Shown here: positions 53,436 through 62,058 of the stretch, piece by piece | Layout: every line of letters starts with the position of its first letter | How positions within the stretch are numbered: the first letter of the stretch is position 1 | Origin: DAOUKH01 sp034421515 | GTDB lineage: Bacteria > Chloroflexota > Dehalococcoidia > SHYB01 | DNA length: 64,000 bases | Reading direction: 5' to 3' | Assembly (NCBI GenBank): GCA_034421515.1 | Contig: DAOUKH010000023.1 | Coordinates: 1-64,000 of the forward strand | The notes under the pieces: model-generated | Seen by the model: only the letters and a program-made list of their open reading frames with translations | The model's database searches: none | What the model was told of the DNA's origin: nothing | Translations under genes and position numbers: made by a program

Positions 53436-54608
53436 ATGAGCGACGTGGACCAAAGCTGGCGGATCACTGAGGACATGATCGCGTGGGTGCGAAGCCTGAT
53501 CGGCGTCGAGATGCGCCCGCAGAGCTTGTACTTCAACACGCAGGCATCGCGCGACACGATTCGTCACTTCGTCGACGCCCTAGCCGATCCGAACCCTCTC
53601 TACCGGGACGAGTCCCACGCTAAGGCGTCGCGGTATGGGGTGCTGGCTGCACCGCCGAGCTTCCTCTATTCCGTCTATCTCCCCGGCGGCGGCATGGCGA
53701 ACATGGGCAACTGGTTGCCGCCGGGCAACGGGATGGACGGGGGAAACGACTGGGAATGGTTCGCTCCGATCGTTGAGGGAGACTCCTTCACGTACTCGGA
53801 GAAGATCACGAGTGTTGTTGAGAAGCAAACGCGCATGTGGGGCCGGGCCTACCGCATCGACAGCGAGGTCGAATTCTGGAACCAGCGGGACGAGATGGTC
53901 GCGAAGGGTACGGGATGGGTCTTTCGCCTGGACCCCGTTGAGGCGCCTGCCGGCGGACGCCGTCCCGTGCATACCTACACGAACGATGAACTGCGGCAGA
54001 TAGTGGAGGGTTATCGCAACGAAACGGTCCGTGCAGGGGAGCCAAGGTATTGGGAAGACGTTCAGCCCGGCGATGAATTGCCCCCCGCCGTCAGGGGCCC
54101 GCTGGATGCTCAGGACTTGACCGCGTGGGTGGTTGGGGCCGGAACGAGCTCGCTACAGGCTCACCGGCAGCTCGCCTACCCGGACGTCCGGCCGGATTGG
54201 AAGGAATCCCTCGGCAGGCCCGTGGAGTACGCGGTGAGCGAACCCACCTGGATCGACCGAGGTGACGAGCGCGAACACTACAAGGCCATGCTGGAGCATT
54301 TCGACCCCGCCGGTGCGGAGCAGCGAGGCGTGGGCGCGCCGTTCGACTTCGGGCCGCAACGGATGTCCTGGCTCATCATGCTCATCACTCATTGGCAAGG
54401 GGACGAAGGGTTCCTGAAGCGGTTCTACTGCGAATTGCGGGACATCAACCAGTTGGGCGACACGACGTGGCTGAGAGGCAATGTCGTGGACAAGACCGTG
54501 AGCAACGGAGAGCACCTGGTCGACATAGCGTGCCGAGGTGAGAACCAATTGGGCAAGGCGACCATCATAGGGAATGCCACGGTCGTGTTGCCCTCGCGCC
54601 GAGGTTGA
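53436..54608 (+). CDS. MaoC-like double-hotdog dehydratase
   Basis: 390 residues. The N-half has SRDTIRHFVDALADPNPLYR, a D-x-NPLYRDE motif as in FAS1-like MaoC proteins, and RYGVLAAPPSFLYSVYLPGG. The C-half starts at PRYWEDVQPGDELPPAVRGP. It is a full-length paralogue of the protein at 36626. It probably hydrates or dehydrates an acyl-CoA made by the adjoining CoA-transferases. It begins 74 nt after the binding-protein gene; its stop overlaps a potential TTG start of the next gene. Confidence 0.88.
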   Translation: MSDVDQSWRITEDMIAWVRSLIGVEMRPQSLYFNTQASRDTIRHFVDALADPNPLYRDESHAKASRYGVLAAPPSFLYSVYLPGGGMANMGNWLPPGNGMDGGNDWEWFAPIVEGDSFTYSEKITSVVEKQTRMWGRAYRIDSEVEFWNQRDEMVAKGTGWVFRLDPVEAPAGGRRPVHTYTNDELRQIVEGYRNETVRAGEPRYWEDVQPGDELPPAVRGPLDAQDLTAWVVGAGTSSLQAHRQLAYPDVRPDWKESLGRPVEYAVSEPTWIDRGDEREHYKAMLEHFDPAGAEQRGVGAPFDFGPQRMSWLIMLITHWQGDEGFLKRFYCELRDINQLGDTTWLRGNVVDKTVSNGEHLVDIACRGENQLGKATIIGNATVVLPSRRG

Positions 54609-54646
54609 CGGCGTTCCCCAATACCGACAACCCCGCGGGAGGCTGG

Positions 54647-55855
54647 ATGGCTGGCCGTCCTCTAGAAGATGTCACGGTCGTCGAGTACGCCGAGTCGATC
54701 GCGGCCCCGTTCTGCGCGCGGCTCCTCGCGGACTTCGGCGCGACGGTCATTAAGGTCGAGCCGCCGTCCGGCGATCCCGCGCGAAGGCTGGGACCCTTCC
54801 CGGACGATGTCCCCCACCAGGAGCGGAGCGCTCTCTATCAGTACGTGAACCGGGGGAAGGAGGGCGCCACCCTCGACATAGCCTCGCCGACCGGCAACGC
54901 GCTACTGCTGGAGCTCATTGGTCAGGCGGATATCTTCGTTACGTCTCTTAAGGCAGACGAGGCGCGGGCGCAGGGCCTCGACTACAAGGCCCTGAAGAAA
55001 TCGAGGCCGCCGCTCCTGCTCGCGGCCGTGACGCCGTTCGGTTGGGCGGGGCCATATCGCGGCTACGAAGGCAATAGCGCGACGCTTTCCCACGCCGGAG
55101 GGTGGGGATACATCAATCCACGGCTGGCTCCAACGAAGGAGATTCCGCCGTTGACTCCACCGGCCCACCTGGCGGAGTTCTACGCAGGGCTGTGTGCCGC
55201 GAGCGCCTCCATGATGGCGTTCTTCCTGCATAACCGGACCGGGACCGGGCAATTGGTGGACGTCTCGATACAGGACACCGCAGTCAATCTCATGTTGCTC
55301 AATTTCGCCCGGTACTCGGGCACCGGCGAGGTGGACAGCCGCGTCGGGCGATCATTCGGGGCGCCATTGCACGTCGTTCGTTGCAAGGATGGGTACGTCT
55401 ATGCCCAGTGCGAGACCCAGGAGCAGTGGGAGCGGTTTGTCGAGTTGATGGGTAGCCCGGACTGGGCCAACGACACGCTCTTCGCCACCAGATATAGCCG
55501 CGCCGACAACTGGGAAGCCCTGGAACAACTGATGGACCCGTGGTTTCTAGACCACACAATGGATGAGATATACCATGAGGCGCAGCGGCATCGGATTCCC
55601 TTTGGCCCGGTGGTGACGGCGGCCGATGTCCGGGAGTCGCGGCAACTAGCGGCCCGAGGGTTCTTCGTTCCGGTGGAGGACCCGGACATGGGCCCCGCCA
55701 GCTATCCGGGAAGTCCAGTCGAAATGGGAAAGAGCCCGTGGCACGCCGGAGGACGAGCGCCGAGGCTCGGTGAGCATAACGACCCCGTATTCTCCGGCCG
55801 GCTCGGCCTTTCCGAGGCGGACGTGATGGACCTTCGCCAGACAGGCGTGATTTAG
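54647..55855 (+). CDS. CaiB/BaiF CoA-transferase, Asp-less partner
   Basis: 402 residues from the ATG at 54647, preceded by CGGGAGGCTGG; a TTG at 54605 overlapping the previous stop would add 14 residues. VTVVEYAESIAAPFCARLLA, DFGATVIKVEPPSGDPARRL and TPFGWAGPYRGYEGNSATLS show the family. Aligned on NRTGTGQ, the catalytic Asp site is Glu (LAEFYAGLCAASASMMAFFL). It is followed 59 nt later by an Asp-containing partner. This is the fourth such pair in the window, and the same order is kept. Confidence 0.9.
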   Translation: MAGRPLEDVTVVEYAESIAAPFCARLLADFGATVIKVEPPSGDPARRLGPFPDDVPHQERSALYQYVNRGKEGATLDIASPTGNALLLELIGQADIFVTSLKADEARAQGLDYKALKKSRPPLLLAAVTPFGWAGPYRGYEGNSATLSHAGGWGYINPRLAPTKEIPPLTPPAHLAEFYAGLCAASASMMAFFLHNRTGTGQLVDVSIQDTAVNLMLLNFARYSGTGEVDSRVGRSFGAPLHVVRCKDGYVYAQCETQEQWERFVELMGSPDWANDTLFATRYSRADNWEALEQLMDPWFLDHTMDEIYHEAQRHRIPFGPVVTAADVRESRQLAARGFFVPVEDPDMGPASYPGSPVEMGKSPWHAGGRAPRLGEHNDPVFSGRLGLSEADVMDLRQTGVI

Positions 55856-55914
55856 CAGAGACCCCTTCCGGAGACCTCCGTCCGCGAACTGGTAGAGGGG
55901 GAAGCTGGAGAGGC

Positions 55915-57135
55915 ATGACAACGACAAACGGAGCCCTCGACGGAATTCGCGTCCTGGACTTGGGTCGAATGATGGCCGGGCCCTACTGCGGCAAGCTTCT
56001 GGCCATGATGGGTGCCGAGGTCATCAAGATCGAGAACGAGGCTCGTTTCGACACGACGCGCATTCTGCCCCCGGTGGTCGAAGGGCACGCGGGTAAGAAC
56101 GGCAGCGTCAGCTACAACACCCTGAACACCGACAAGAAGAGCCTCCTCGTCGACCTCAGTCACCCGGCGGGTAAGGAGCTATTCCTCGACCTCGTACGCT
56201 TGAGCGACGTGGTGCTGGAGAACTTCTCGCCGAGGGTCATGCCTAAGCTTGGACTCGATTACGAGTCGCTGCGGGCCGCGAAGCCGGACGTCATCCTCGC
56301 CTCCCTTTCGGGCTTCGGCGCAACGGGCCCCGAGAAGGACTACATGTCGTATGCGACCGTCATTGAGGGCTTGTCCGGCATCACTGCTTTGAATGCCTTT
56401 GCCAACGGCGACCCCTGGGGCGGCGGCCCCCCGTTCCCCGACTACTTCATGGGTGCGACGGCCTCACTGGCTATAGCCGCGGCGCTGACTCATCGGGACC
56501 GCACCGGCGAGGGACAGTTCGTGGATGTCTCGCAGCTGCAGTCGGCCGTGATGCTCTTTCCTGAAGCCGTGCTCGACTTCGATCTGAATGGCCGCGTTGC
56601 CGGGCCCGTCGGGAACGTGAGGGAGGGATCTGCTCCCGCGGGAGTGTACCAATGCGCCGGGGAGGATCGATGGATCGCCCTCGACGTCACGACCGACGAG
56701 GAGTGGAAGGGGTTGTGCGAGACGCTTGGCGAGCCCAGGCTTGCCGCCGACCCTAGATTCGCGACCGCTGCCACAAGAACGCAGAACGCTCGAGATATCG
56801 AGGACTGGCTCGTCGAGAAGACGAAGTCGTGGGACGCCGACGAGCTGTTTCACACACTCCAGCGCCGGGGCGTCAAGGCTGCCATATCAACGAGCGTGAA
56901 GGACCTGCTCGACGACCCGCACATGCAAGTCAGAGGGCTTCTCACCGAAGTCGACCATCCGCTCAGCGGCAGGGGGATCTCAGTTCACGCGCCTTGGCGG
57001 CTGGAAGAGACGCCCAGCCGCATCGAGAAGGCTGCTGCCCGGCTGGGTGAGGACACCCGCCCGATCCTAAGCGAGCTCTTAGGGCTGCGTGAGACTCGCA
57101 TCGACGAGCTGGAGCACGAGCGGGTAGTGGTGTAG
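55915..57135 (+). CDS. CaiB/BaiF CoA-transferase, Asp-containing partner
   Basis: 406 residues. IRVLDLGRMMAGPYCGKLLA, MMGAEVIKIENEARFDTTRI, VLENFSPRVMPKLGLDYESL and GFGATGPEKDYMSYATVIEG show the family. The catalytic Asp is present in FPDYFMGATASLAIAAALTH. GGAGAGGC precedes the ATG at 55915. The permease gene starts 4 nt after its stop, so uptake and CoA activation appear to be in one operon. Confidence 0.93.
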   Translation: MTTTNGALDGIRVLDLGRMMAGPYCGKLLAMMGAEVIKIENEARFDTTRILPPVVEGHAGKNGSVSYNTLNTDKKSLLVDLSHPAGKELFLDLVRLSDVVLENFSPRVMPKLGLDYESLRAAKPDVILASLSGFGATGPEKDYMSYATVIEGLSGITALNAFANGDPWGGGPPFPDYFMGATASLAIAAALTHRDRTGEGQFVDVSQLQSAVMLFPEAVLDFDLNGRVAGPVGNVREGSAPAGVYQCAGEDRWIALDVTTDEEWKGLCETLGEPRLAADPRFATAATRTQNARDIEDWLVEKTKSWDADELFHTLQRRGVKAAISTSVKDLLDDPHMQVRGLLTEVDHPLSGRGISVHAPWRLEETPSRIEKAAARLGEDTRPILSELLGLRETRIDELEHERVVV

Positions 57136-57139
57136 TGGT

Positions 57140-58033
57140 GTGGGGCTCGACCTAGCCGGCGCCGCATGGCGTAGAAGCCACGGCTTTGCGCGCCGGCAGC
57201 CGTTAGGGTTTGTTGGAGCGGTCCTCCTCGCCGCGACGCTCGTCATGGCGATCTTCGGGCCCCTCATGGTGGGCGACCCCGCCCTCTTCCGATTCGACGA
57301 ACGCTTGCTCGCCCCGTCGTGGCAGCACCCGTTGGGAACCGACGGCTTCGGGCGGGACGTGCTCGCGCGCATCGTGGTTGGTGCGCGGACCGAAGTGATC
57401 GTTACCGTGGCCGCAGTGGTCCTCGGTTCAGGCACAGGAGCCATTCTCGGCCTGATCAGCGGCTACTACGGCGGAAAGCTCGATGACGTCATTCAGCGCA
57501 TCGTCGACGCCCTGATGGCATTCCCGGTGCTGGTGTTGGCTTTGGCCATTGTGGCGGTGATGGGAGCGGGGTCCTTCAGCATCATCGTCGCGATCTCCGT
57601 GCCCTTGGCGGCGAGATCGAGCCGCGTCGTGCGGGCCACGGCGCTCAGCGTCAAGACCTCGGAGTTTGTCATGGCCGCTAGGGCGGTCGGCGGCAGCGGG
57701 CCTCGGATCATGTGGGCGCACATAGCGCCCCAGTGCCTGGCGCCCTTCGTTGTGATCAGCACGGCCATGCTTGGGATAGCGATTCTGGCGGAGGCGGCGC
57801 TGAGCTACTTGGGGTTCGGACCACCGCCGCCATCGGTGTCTTGGGGCGGCATGCTCTCATCCGACGCCACGGAGTTCTTCCGAAGGGCCTGGTGGATCGC
57901 CGTATTCCCCGGTGTCGCCATCAGCCTCTTGGTTTTCGCAGTGAACATGCTTGGAGATACCCTGCGCGATGTGACCGACCCTCGGTTGAGGAATATCGCG
58001 GCAGGTGGCGGTGAGGGCCTTCAAGGTGGGTGA
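57140..58033 (+). CDS. ABC transporter permease (DppC/OppC-like)
   Basis: 297 residues with about six spans. PLGTDGFGRDVLARIVVGAR is the DppC-type signature after the first span, GLISGYYGGKLDDVIQRIVD follows, and the EAA loop reads EFVMAARAVGGSGPRIMWAH. GPPPPSVSWGGMLSSD and LLVFAVNMLGDTLRDVTDPR end it as usual. It forms one half of the inner-membrane channel, with the gene at 58097. The start is GTG at 57140. No ATPase genes are present in the window. Confidence 0.93.
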   Translation: MGLDLAGAAWRRSHGFARRQPLGFVGAVLLAATLVMAIFGPLMVGDPALFRFDERLLAPSWQHPLGTDGFGRDVLARIVVGARTEVIVTVAAVVLGSGTGAILGLISGYYGGKLDDVIQRIVDALMAFPVLVLALAIVAVMGAGSFSIIVAISVPLAARSSRVVRATALSVKTSEFVMAARAVGGSGPRIMWAHIAPQCLAPFVVISTAMLGIAILAEAALSYLGFGPPPPSVSWGGMLSSDATEFFRRAWWIAVFPGVAISLLVFAVNMLGDTLRDVTDPRLRNIAAGGGEGLQGG

Positions 58034-58096
58034 GGAAACTCTAGGCGCTATGTGTGTTTCGAACCAAGCGACCCCTGGGCGAAAGGGGACATAGCC

Positions 58097-59053
58097 GTGC
58101 ACCGGTACATCGCACGACGGATTGCATCGCTGTTCGTGGTGCTCGTCATCATGTCCGTGGTGGTGTTTGTCATCTTACGGGCGTTGCCGGGCGACGTTGT
58201 CGACGTCCTCCAGGGTGAAGAATCAGCGACTCTCACCACCGAGCAAGAACAGGCGCTGCGAGAGCGGCTCGGGATCGATAGGCCGCTCCACGAGCAATAC
58301 TTCTCCTGGATCGGCGGCATCCTGACCCGTGGGGACTTCGGTTCCTCCCTCTACACACAACAGAGTGTCAACACCCTGTTCCAGCAACGCCTGCCCGTCA
58401 CGATACTTCTGACCGTCTACAGCATCGGCTTCATGGTGCTGATTGGCATTCCCCTAGGCGTCATCAGTGCGCTGCGAGCCAACTCCCCTGTCGACCTCCT
58501 CGCCCGGATCGTCGCCGTCCTAGGGCTTTCTGTGCCAAGTTTCTGGCTCGGGATCTTGTCGCTCATCGCCCTCGTAACGTGGCTGAACTGGAGTCCGCCG
58601 CTGGGTTACAGCGGACCGATCGCGGATCTGTCCGAGCACGCGCAGCAGATGGTGCTGCCATCCGTGATCGGCGGGCTAGCCTTTGGCGCAATCTTGGCCC
58701 GGATGACGCGGTCGAGCATGCTGGAGGTGATGGGCGAGGACTACATCCGGACCGCGCGGAGCAAGGGACTAGCCGAGCGGTTCGTCGTCGCCCGCCATGC
58801 CGCGCCGAACGTCATGCTCCCCGTCCTCACCGTTATCGGCATACAGGCGGCCGCCGTGATCGGGGGAGTCGTGGTGCTCGAGAGTGTGTTCAGCTTGCCC
58901 GGCTTCGGGACCTTGATGATCGACGCGGTGCATAACCGCGACTATATCGTCGTTCAGTCTTCGCTCATGCTGGTCGCCGCGGGCGTGATTCTGATCAATC
59001 TCGTAACTGACATCCTGTACGCGTACGTCGATCCTAGAGTCCGCTACGACTAG
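58097..59053 (+). CDS. ABC transporter permease (DppB/OppB-like)
   Basis: 318 residues. HRYIARRIASLFVVLVIMSV, then FVILRALPGDVV, is the DppB start. QYFSWIGGILTRGDFGSSLY and the EAA loop DYIRTARSKGLAERFVVARH follow, ending NLVTDILYAYVDPRVRYD. It is the second channel subunit. The GTG at 58097 follows GAAAGGGGAC. Order is DppC before DppB, reversed from the usual. The ATPases that would complete the transporter must be encoded elsewhere. From 59054 to 59214 no gene is visible. Confidence 0.93.
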   Translation: MHRYIARRIASLFVVLVIMSVVVFVILRALPGDVVDVLQGEESATLTTEQEQALRERLGIDRPLHEQYFSWIGGILTRGDFGSSLYTQQSVNTLFQQRLPVTILLTVYSIGFMVLIGIPLGVISALRANSPVDLLARIVAVLGLSVPSFWLGILSLIALVTWLNWSPPLGYSGPIADLSEHAQQMVLPSVIGGLAFGAILARMTRSSMLEVMGEDYIRTARSKGLAERFVVARHAAPNVMLPVLTVIGIQAAAVIGGVVVLESVFSLPGFGTLMIDAVHNRDYIVVQSSLMLVAAGVILINLVTDILYAYVDPRVRYD

Positions 59054-59214
59054 GGGGCCCAAACCAACCCATCGCGGTGGAGAGGGTATGAGCCAGCGCC
59101 CCGGGTCGTGTTCGCGGCCCGCGCTCGCGTGGTACTTGGTGTGGTGCTGGGGTCGAAGTCGGGCGGCTCCAACAGTGGGGACGGAACGGGACGAGGTGGG
59201 GAAGGATGCCGCCG

Positions 59215-60009
59215 CTAGCTCCCCTTCCACTGGGGCGGGCGCTTTTCCGTGAAGGCCAATGGCCCTTCTTTGGCGTCCTCCGATTGGTTGATCTGGGCGT
59301 AGATGACGTCGCCGAACTTCTGCGACTCTTCCATCGCCAGGCGACGCCAGAAGTGCATCATCTTCCTAGTCGCCTGCACGGCGAGCGGTGCGTTGGCAGC
59401 GATGGCCTGAGCAATCTCGATGGCGCGTGGCATCAGCCGCTCGGGCGGAACGATCTCGTGGACGAAGCCGATGCGGCGCGCTTCCTCCGCAGACATGGTC
59501 TCGCCGGTCAGGGCGTAGTACATGGCCTCGCCGAAATGCGTCACCCTGGCGAAGTGATGGATGCCATAGATGGCGAGGATGCCGCGCTTCACCTCCGGCA
59601 GGCCGAAGGTCGCCTCCGTCGAGGCGATGCGGATGTCGCAGTCCATCGCCTCCTCCATTCCGCCGCCGAGCGCGAGCCCGTTCACCGCCGCGATAATGGG
59701 CTTGGGGCTTCGTGACAGGATGCCCGGCCCTCTGGGTTGGTCTGCGGTGTCGGCGCGCTCCCCGGACAAGTCCCCATCGCCGTCTTCATTGCGCTGGGCC
59801 ATTTCCTTCAGGTCCGCCCCCGCGGAAAAAGCCCTGCCCGTGCCGGTCACGATGGCCACCCACATGTTGGGGTCGGCGTTGAAGTCGGCCAAGGCCTCCC
59901 GGCGCTCGGCGTTCATCTGGCGGCCGAAGGCGTTGAGGCGGTCGGGCCGGTTCATGGTGAAGACCGCGTAGTGTTCGTCGTCGTGCTTTTCGTACATCCA
60001 GTACGGCAT
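59215..60009 (-). CDS. Enoyl-CoA hydratase/isomerase (crotonase superfamily)
   Basis: 264 residues. FTMNRPDRLNAFGRQMNAER, the oxyanion segment AFSAGADLKEMAQRNEDG, PKPIIAAVNGLALGGGMEEA, then ASTEATFGLPEVKRGILAIY with the catalytic Glu region of hydratases. GAGGAGCG precedes the ATG at 60009. It shares about the same design as the gene at 4095. Downstream of DUF169 and acyl-CoA dehydrogenase genes on the same strand, so part of a beta-oxidation-like set. Confidence 0.93.
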   Translation of the reverse strand: MPYWMYEKHDDEHYAVFTMNRPDRLNAFGRQMNAERREALADFNADPNMWVAIVTGTGRAFSAGADLKEMAQRNEDGDGDLSGERADTADQPRGPGILSRSPKPIIAAVNGLALGGGMEEAMDCDIRIASTEATFGLPEVKRGILAIYGIHHFARVTHFGEAMYYALTGETMSAEEARRIGFVHEIVPPERLMPRAIEIAQAIAANAPLAVQATRKMMHFWRRLAMEESQKFGDVIYAQINQSEDAKEGPLAFTEKRPPQWKGS

Positions 60010-60037
60010 CGGGACGCTCCTCGCTGCGTTATTGGGA

Positions 60038-60739
60038 CTAAAGGCCCGCGGCCCGCTCGCGGTAGTGCGTATCCAGTTGACCGTGGACTTGGCTCATCCG
60101 GCCGAGCTCGGTTACCAGCGAGTCGAGCTTGCCGCCCGGGATAGCCATTAGCATCAAGTCATCCTCAACGGCTGCGTTGATCCGCATGCCGACGCAGCCG
60201 AAGGACTGCGCCGTCCTGCCCTCCGCCAGGGCTATGGGAACGGCCGCGCAACCCGGTCTGCCGTAGACGCCGGCATGTCCCGCGGCCCAATTCATGAGGC
60301 CGGAACTTTCCGCCACGAGCATCGCTTGCCGCGGCGTGGTCCAGACCAAGGCGAGGTCGGGGTCGACAGGGAACCGGCTCAGGGGACCGTAGACGATGCC
60401 GGCGGACGCCCGGTCGTTCTTGGGGACCTTCTCCACTTCCTCTTCACGCACGTAGGACGTGCCGCACATCATTCCGACGTCCTCCATCAGCCGCCCCATC
60501 GTCTCCTCGGGTAGGGGAAAGCCCATGACCATCGCCCCTAGGGCGCAGTTGAAGTGATCGGACGCGTCGGCGTAGAAGACGCCGGTCTCGGCTTCCCGCC
60601 AAAACGCGCAGGTGGACGGCACCGCCTTGCCGATCCGGGAGACACCTTCCGGCTGCGCTTCAACGAAGGCCAGGCCGATTATGGGCTTCTCCAGGGAAAG
60701 TGTCCGTTCGATGAATCCCGCCGCTTCGCCATGCTGCAT
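60038..60739 (-). CDS. DUF169 family protein
   Basis: 233 residues. LEKPIIGLAFVEAQPEGVSR, STCAFWREAETGVFYADASD, HFNCALGAMVMGFPLPEETM and ASAGIVYGPLSRFPVDPDLA are the DUF169 pattern (CxxW/HxNCxxG with conserved Cys). YGRPGCAAVPIALAEGRTAQ, SFGCVGMRINAAVEDD follow. The multiple conserved Cys suggest a metal or cofactor site; the role is unknown. GGGAGGTAGAGC precedes the ATG. Set between acyl-CoA dehydrogenase and enoyl-CoA hydratase genes. Confidence 0.85.
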   Translation of the reverse strand: MQHGEAAGFIERTLSLEKPIIGLAFVEAQPEGVSRIGKAVPSTCAFWREAETGVFYADASDHFNCALGAMVMGFPLPEETMGRLMEDVGMMCGTSYVREEEVEKVPKNDRASAGIVYGPLSRFPVDPDLALVWTTPRQAMLVAESSGLMNWAAGHAGVYGRPGCAAVPIALAEGRTAQSFGCVGMRINAAVEDDLMLMAIPGGKLDSLVTELGRMSQVHGQLDTHYRERAAGL

Positions 60740-60770
60740 GCTCTACCTCCCTTGTGCACCGGCGCGAGGG

Positions 60771-61943
60771 TCAATTCCTGGGAAGCCCCAGGCCCCGCGT
60801 CGCTATGATATTCCGCTGGATTTCGGACGTGCCGCCATAGACCGTCAAGTACAAGGAGCGCCGGTAGCCGCTCTCGATCCTGCCCTCGAGTGGGGCCCGT
60901 GACTCGCTGCTTCCGATCTGGCCCCATAGGCCGAGCAGACGCATGCCCAGCAGGAAGAGGCGCTGTTCCATCTCGGTGCCCAGCAGCTTGACCACCGAGG
61001 CCTCTTGGTTGGGGACCAAGCCCCGGCTCTGTTTCCACGCCACGTTGTAGCACATAAGCCGGCAGGCCTGGATTTCGACCGCCATGTCCGCGATCCGATG
61101 TCGGACAATCGTATCGTCCCAGGGCGCGCCGTTCGGGCTCCCCGTTACGTGGTAGCGGGCGGTCATCTCTTCCAAAAAGCGCCTCGCCCTGGCGGGAACG
61201 CCGACACCGGACCGTTCAAAGTCAAGCGAGGCGGCTCCCACGTACCACCCCTGGTTCTTTTCTCCCACAAGATTGCGCTTCGGTACGCGAACCTCGTCGA
61301 ACGTGACCAAGCTACGGGAGCCGTCGTACATCATGGGAAACGTGCTGACGGAGATGCCGGGGCTGTCCATTTCGGCGAGGAGGAAGCTGATGCCGCGGTG
61401 CTTTGGCGCGTCGGGGTCGGTTCGGACGAGCATGAACATCCAGCCGGCGCCGTTGTGCGCGCCGTTCCAGAGCTTCGCTCCGGTGACCACGAAGTCGTCG
61501 CCGTCCTCGACGGCGGCGGTCTGCAGGGAGGCAAGGTCGGAGCCGGCGTCGGCCTCGGAGTAGCCCTGGGCCCAGTCGATGTCCGCCTGGGCGATCTTGT
61601 TCAAGAAGAAGCGCTTCTGTTGGGAGGTTCCATGGATCATCAGAACCGGGGCCAGAATGTTCACGCCCATCCCCGTGGCGGGCACGCGGCGGTAGGCGGT
61701 CTCCTCGTTGAAAACGAGCTGGCGCAGGTGCGGCGCCGCGTTGCCTCCGTACTCACGGGGCCACGCCATCGTGAGCCAGCCTCTTTGCGCCAACTTCCTC
61801 CGGAACTGTTGGATGAGCGGGGCGTGTTCGGGCTCCTCGGCGTCGACGTCCAAGGCCCGCCAGTCCCACGGAAGCTCGCGGTCGATGAAGCCCGCAAGTT
61901 CCTCTCGGAATGCTTCGTCCTCGGGGGAGAAGAGGAACTCCAT
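60771..61943 (-). CDS. Acyl-CoA dehydrogenase
   Basis: 390 residues. N-terminal helical EAFREELAGFIDRELPWDWR, WAQGYSEADAGSDLASLQTA (FAD/substrate loop), DFVVTGAKLWNGAHNGAGWM and a C-terminal YLTVYGGTSEIQRNIIATRG, the ACAD signature. It oxidises an acyl-CoA to the enoyl-CoA with FAD, electrons going to ETF. Together with the hydratase at 59215 and thiolase-like gene at 62059 it forms a beta-oxidation-type set. A TAGAAT box near 61970 (minus strand) may serve as promoter. Confidence 0.95.
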   Translation of the reverse strand: MEFLFSPEDEAFREELAGFIDRELPWDWRALDVDAEEPEHAPLIQQFRRKLAQRGWLTMAWPREYGGNAAPHLRQLVFNEETAYRRVPATGMGVNILAPVLMIHGTSQQKRFFLNKIAQADIDWAQGYSEADAGSDLASLQTAAVEDGDDFVVTGAKLWNGAHNGAGWMFMLVRTDPDAPKHRGISFLLAEMDSPGISVSTFPMMYDGSRSLVTFDEVRVPKRNLVGEKNQGWYVGAASLDFERSGVGVPARARRFLEEMTARYHVTGSPNGAPWDDTIVRHRIADMAVEIQACRLMCYNVAWKQSRGLVPNQEASVVKLLGTEMEQRLFLLGMRLLGLWGQIGSSESRAPLEGRIESGYRRSLYLTVYGGTSEIQRNIIATRGLGLPRN

Positions 61944-62020
61944 GGTCGTTTCGGTGAAGGGGTCGTGGGGATTCTACACCGCGGCATCGACTTCGCGTTG
62001 TGCCGCCCTAGGCCGCGGGC

Positions 62021-62026
62021 TATACT
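62021..62026 (+). promoter_or_regulatory. Putative -10 box (TATACT) for the thiolase-like gene
   Basis: TATACT in GCGGGCTATACTCGGCC, giving a leader of about 26 nt with GGGGAGCGAGG before the ATG at 62059. Confidence 0.4.
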
Positions 62027-62058
62027 CGGCCCAGCGTACGGTAGGGGAGCGAGGCAAG

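Noticed and set aside
59054..59214. A further gene between the DppB-like permease and the enoyl-CoA hydratase
   Set aside because: No frame with recognisable protein or a ribosome site; the stretch is too short and shows nothing.
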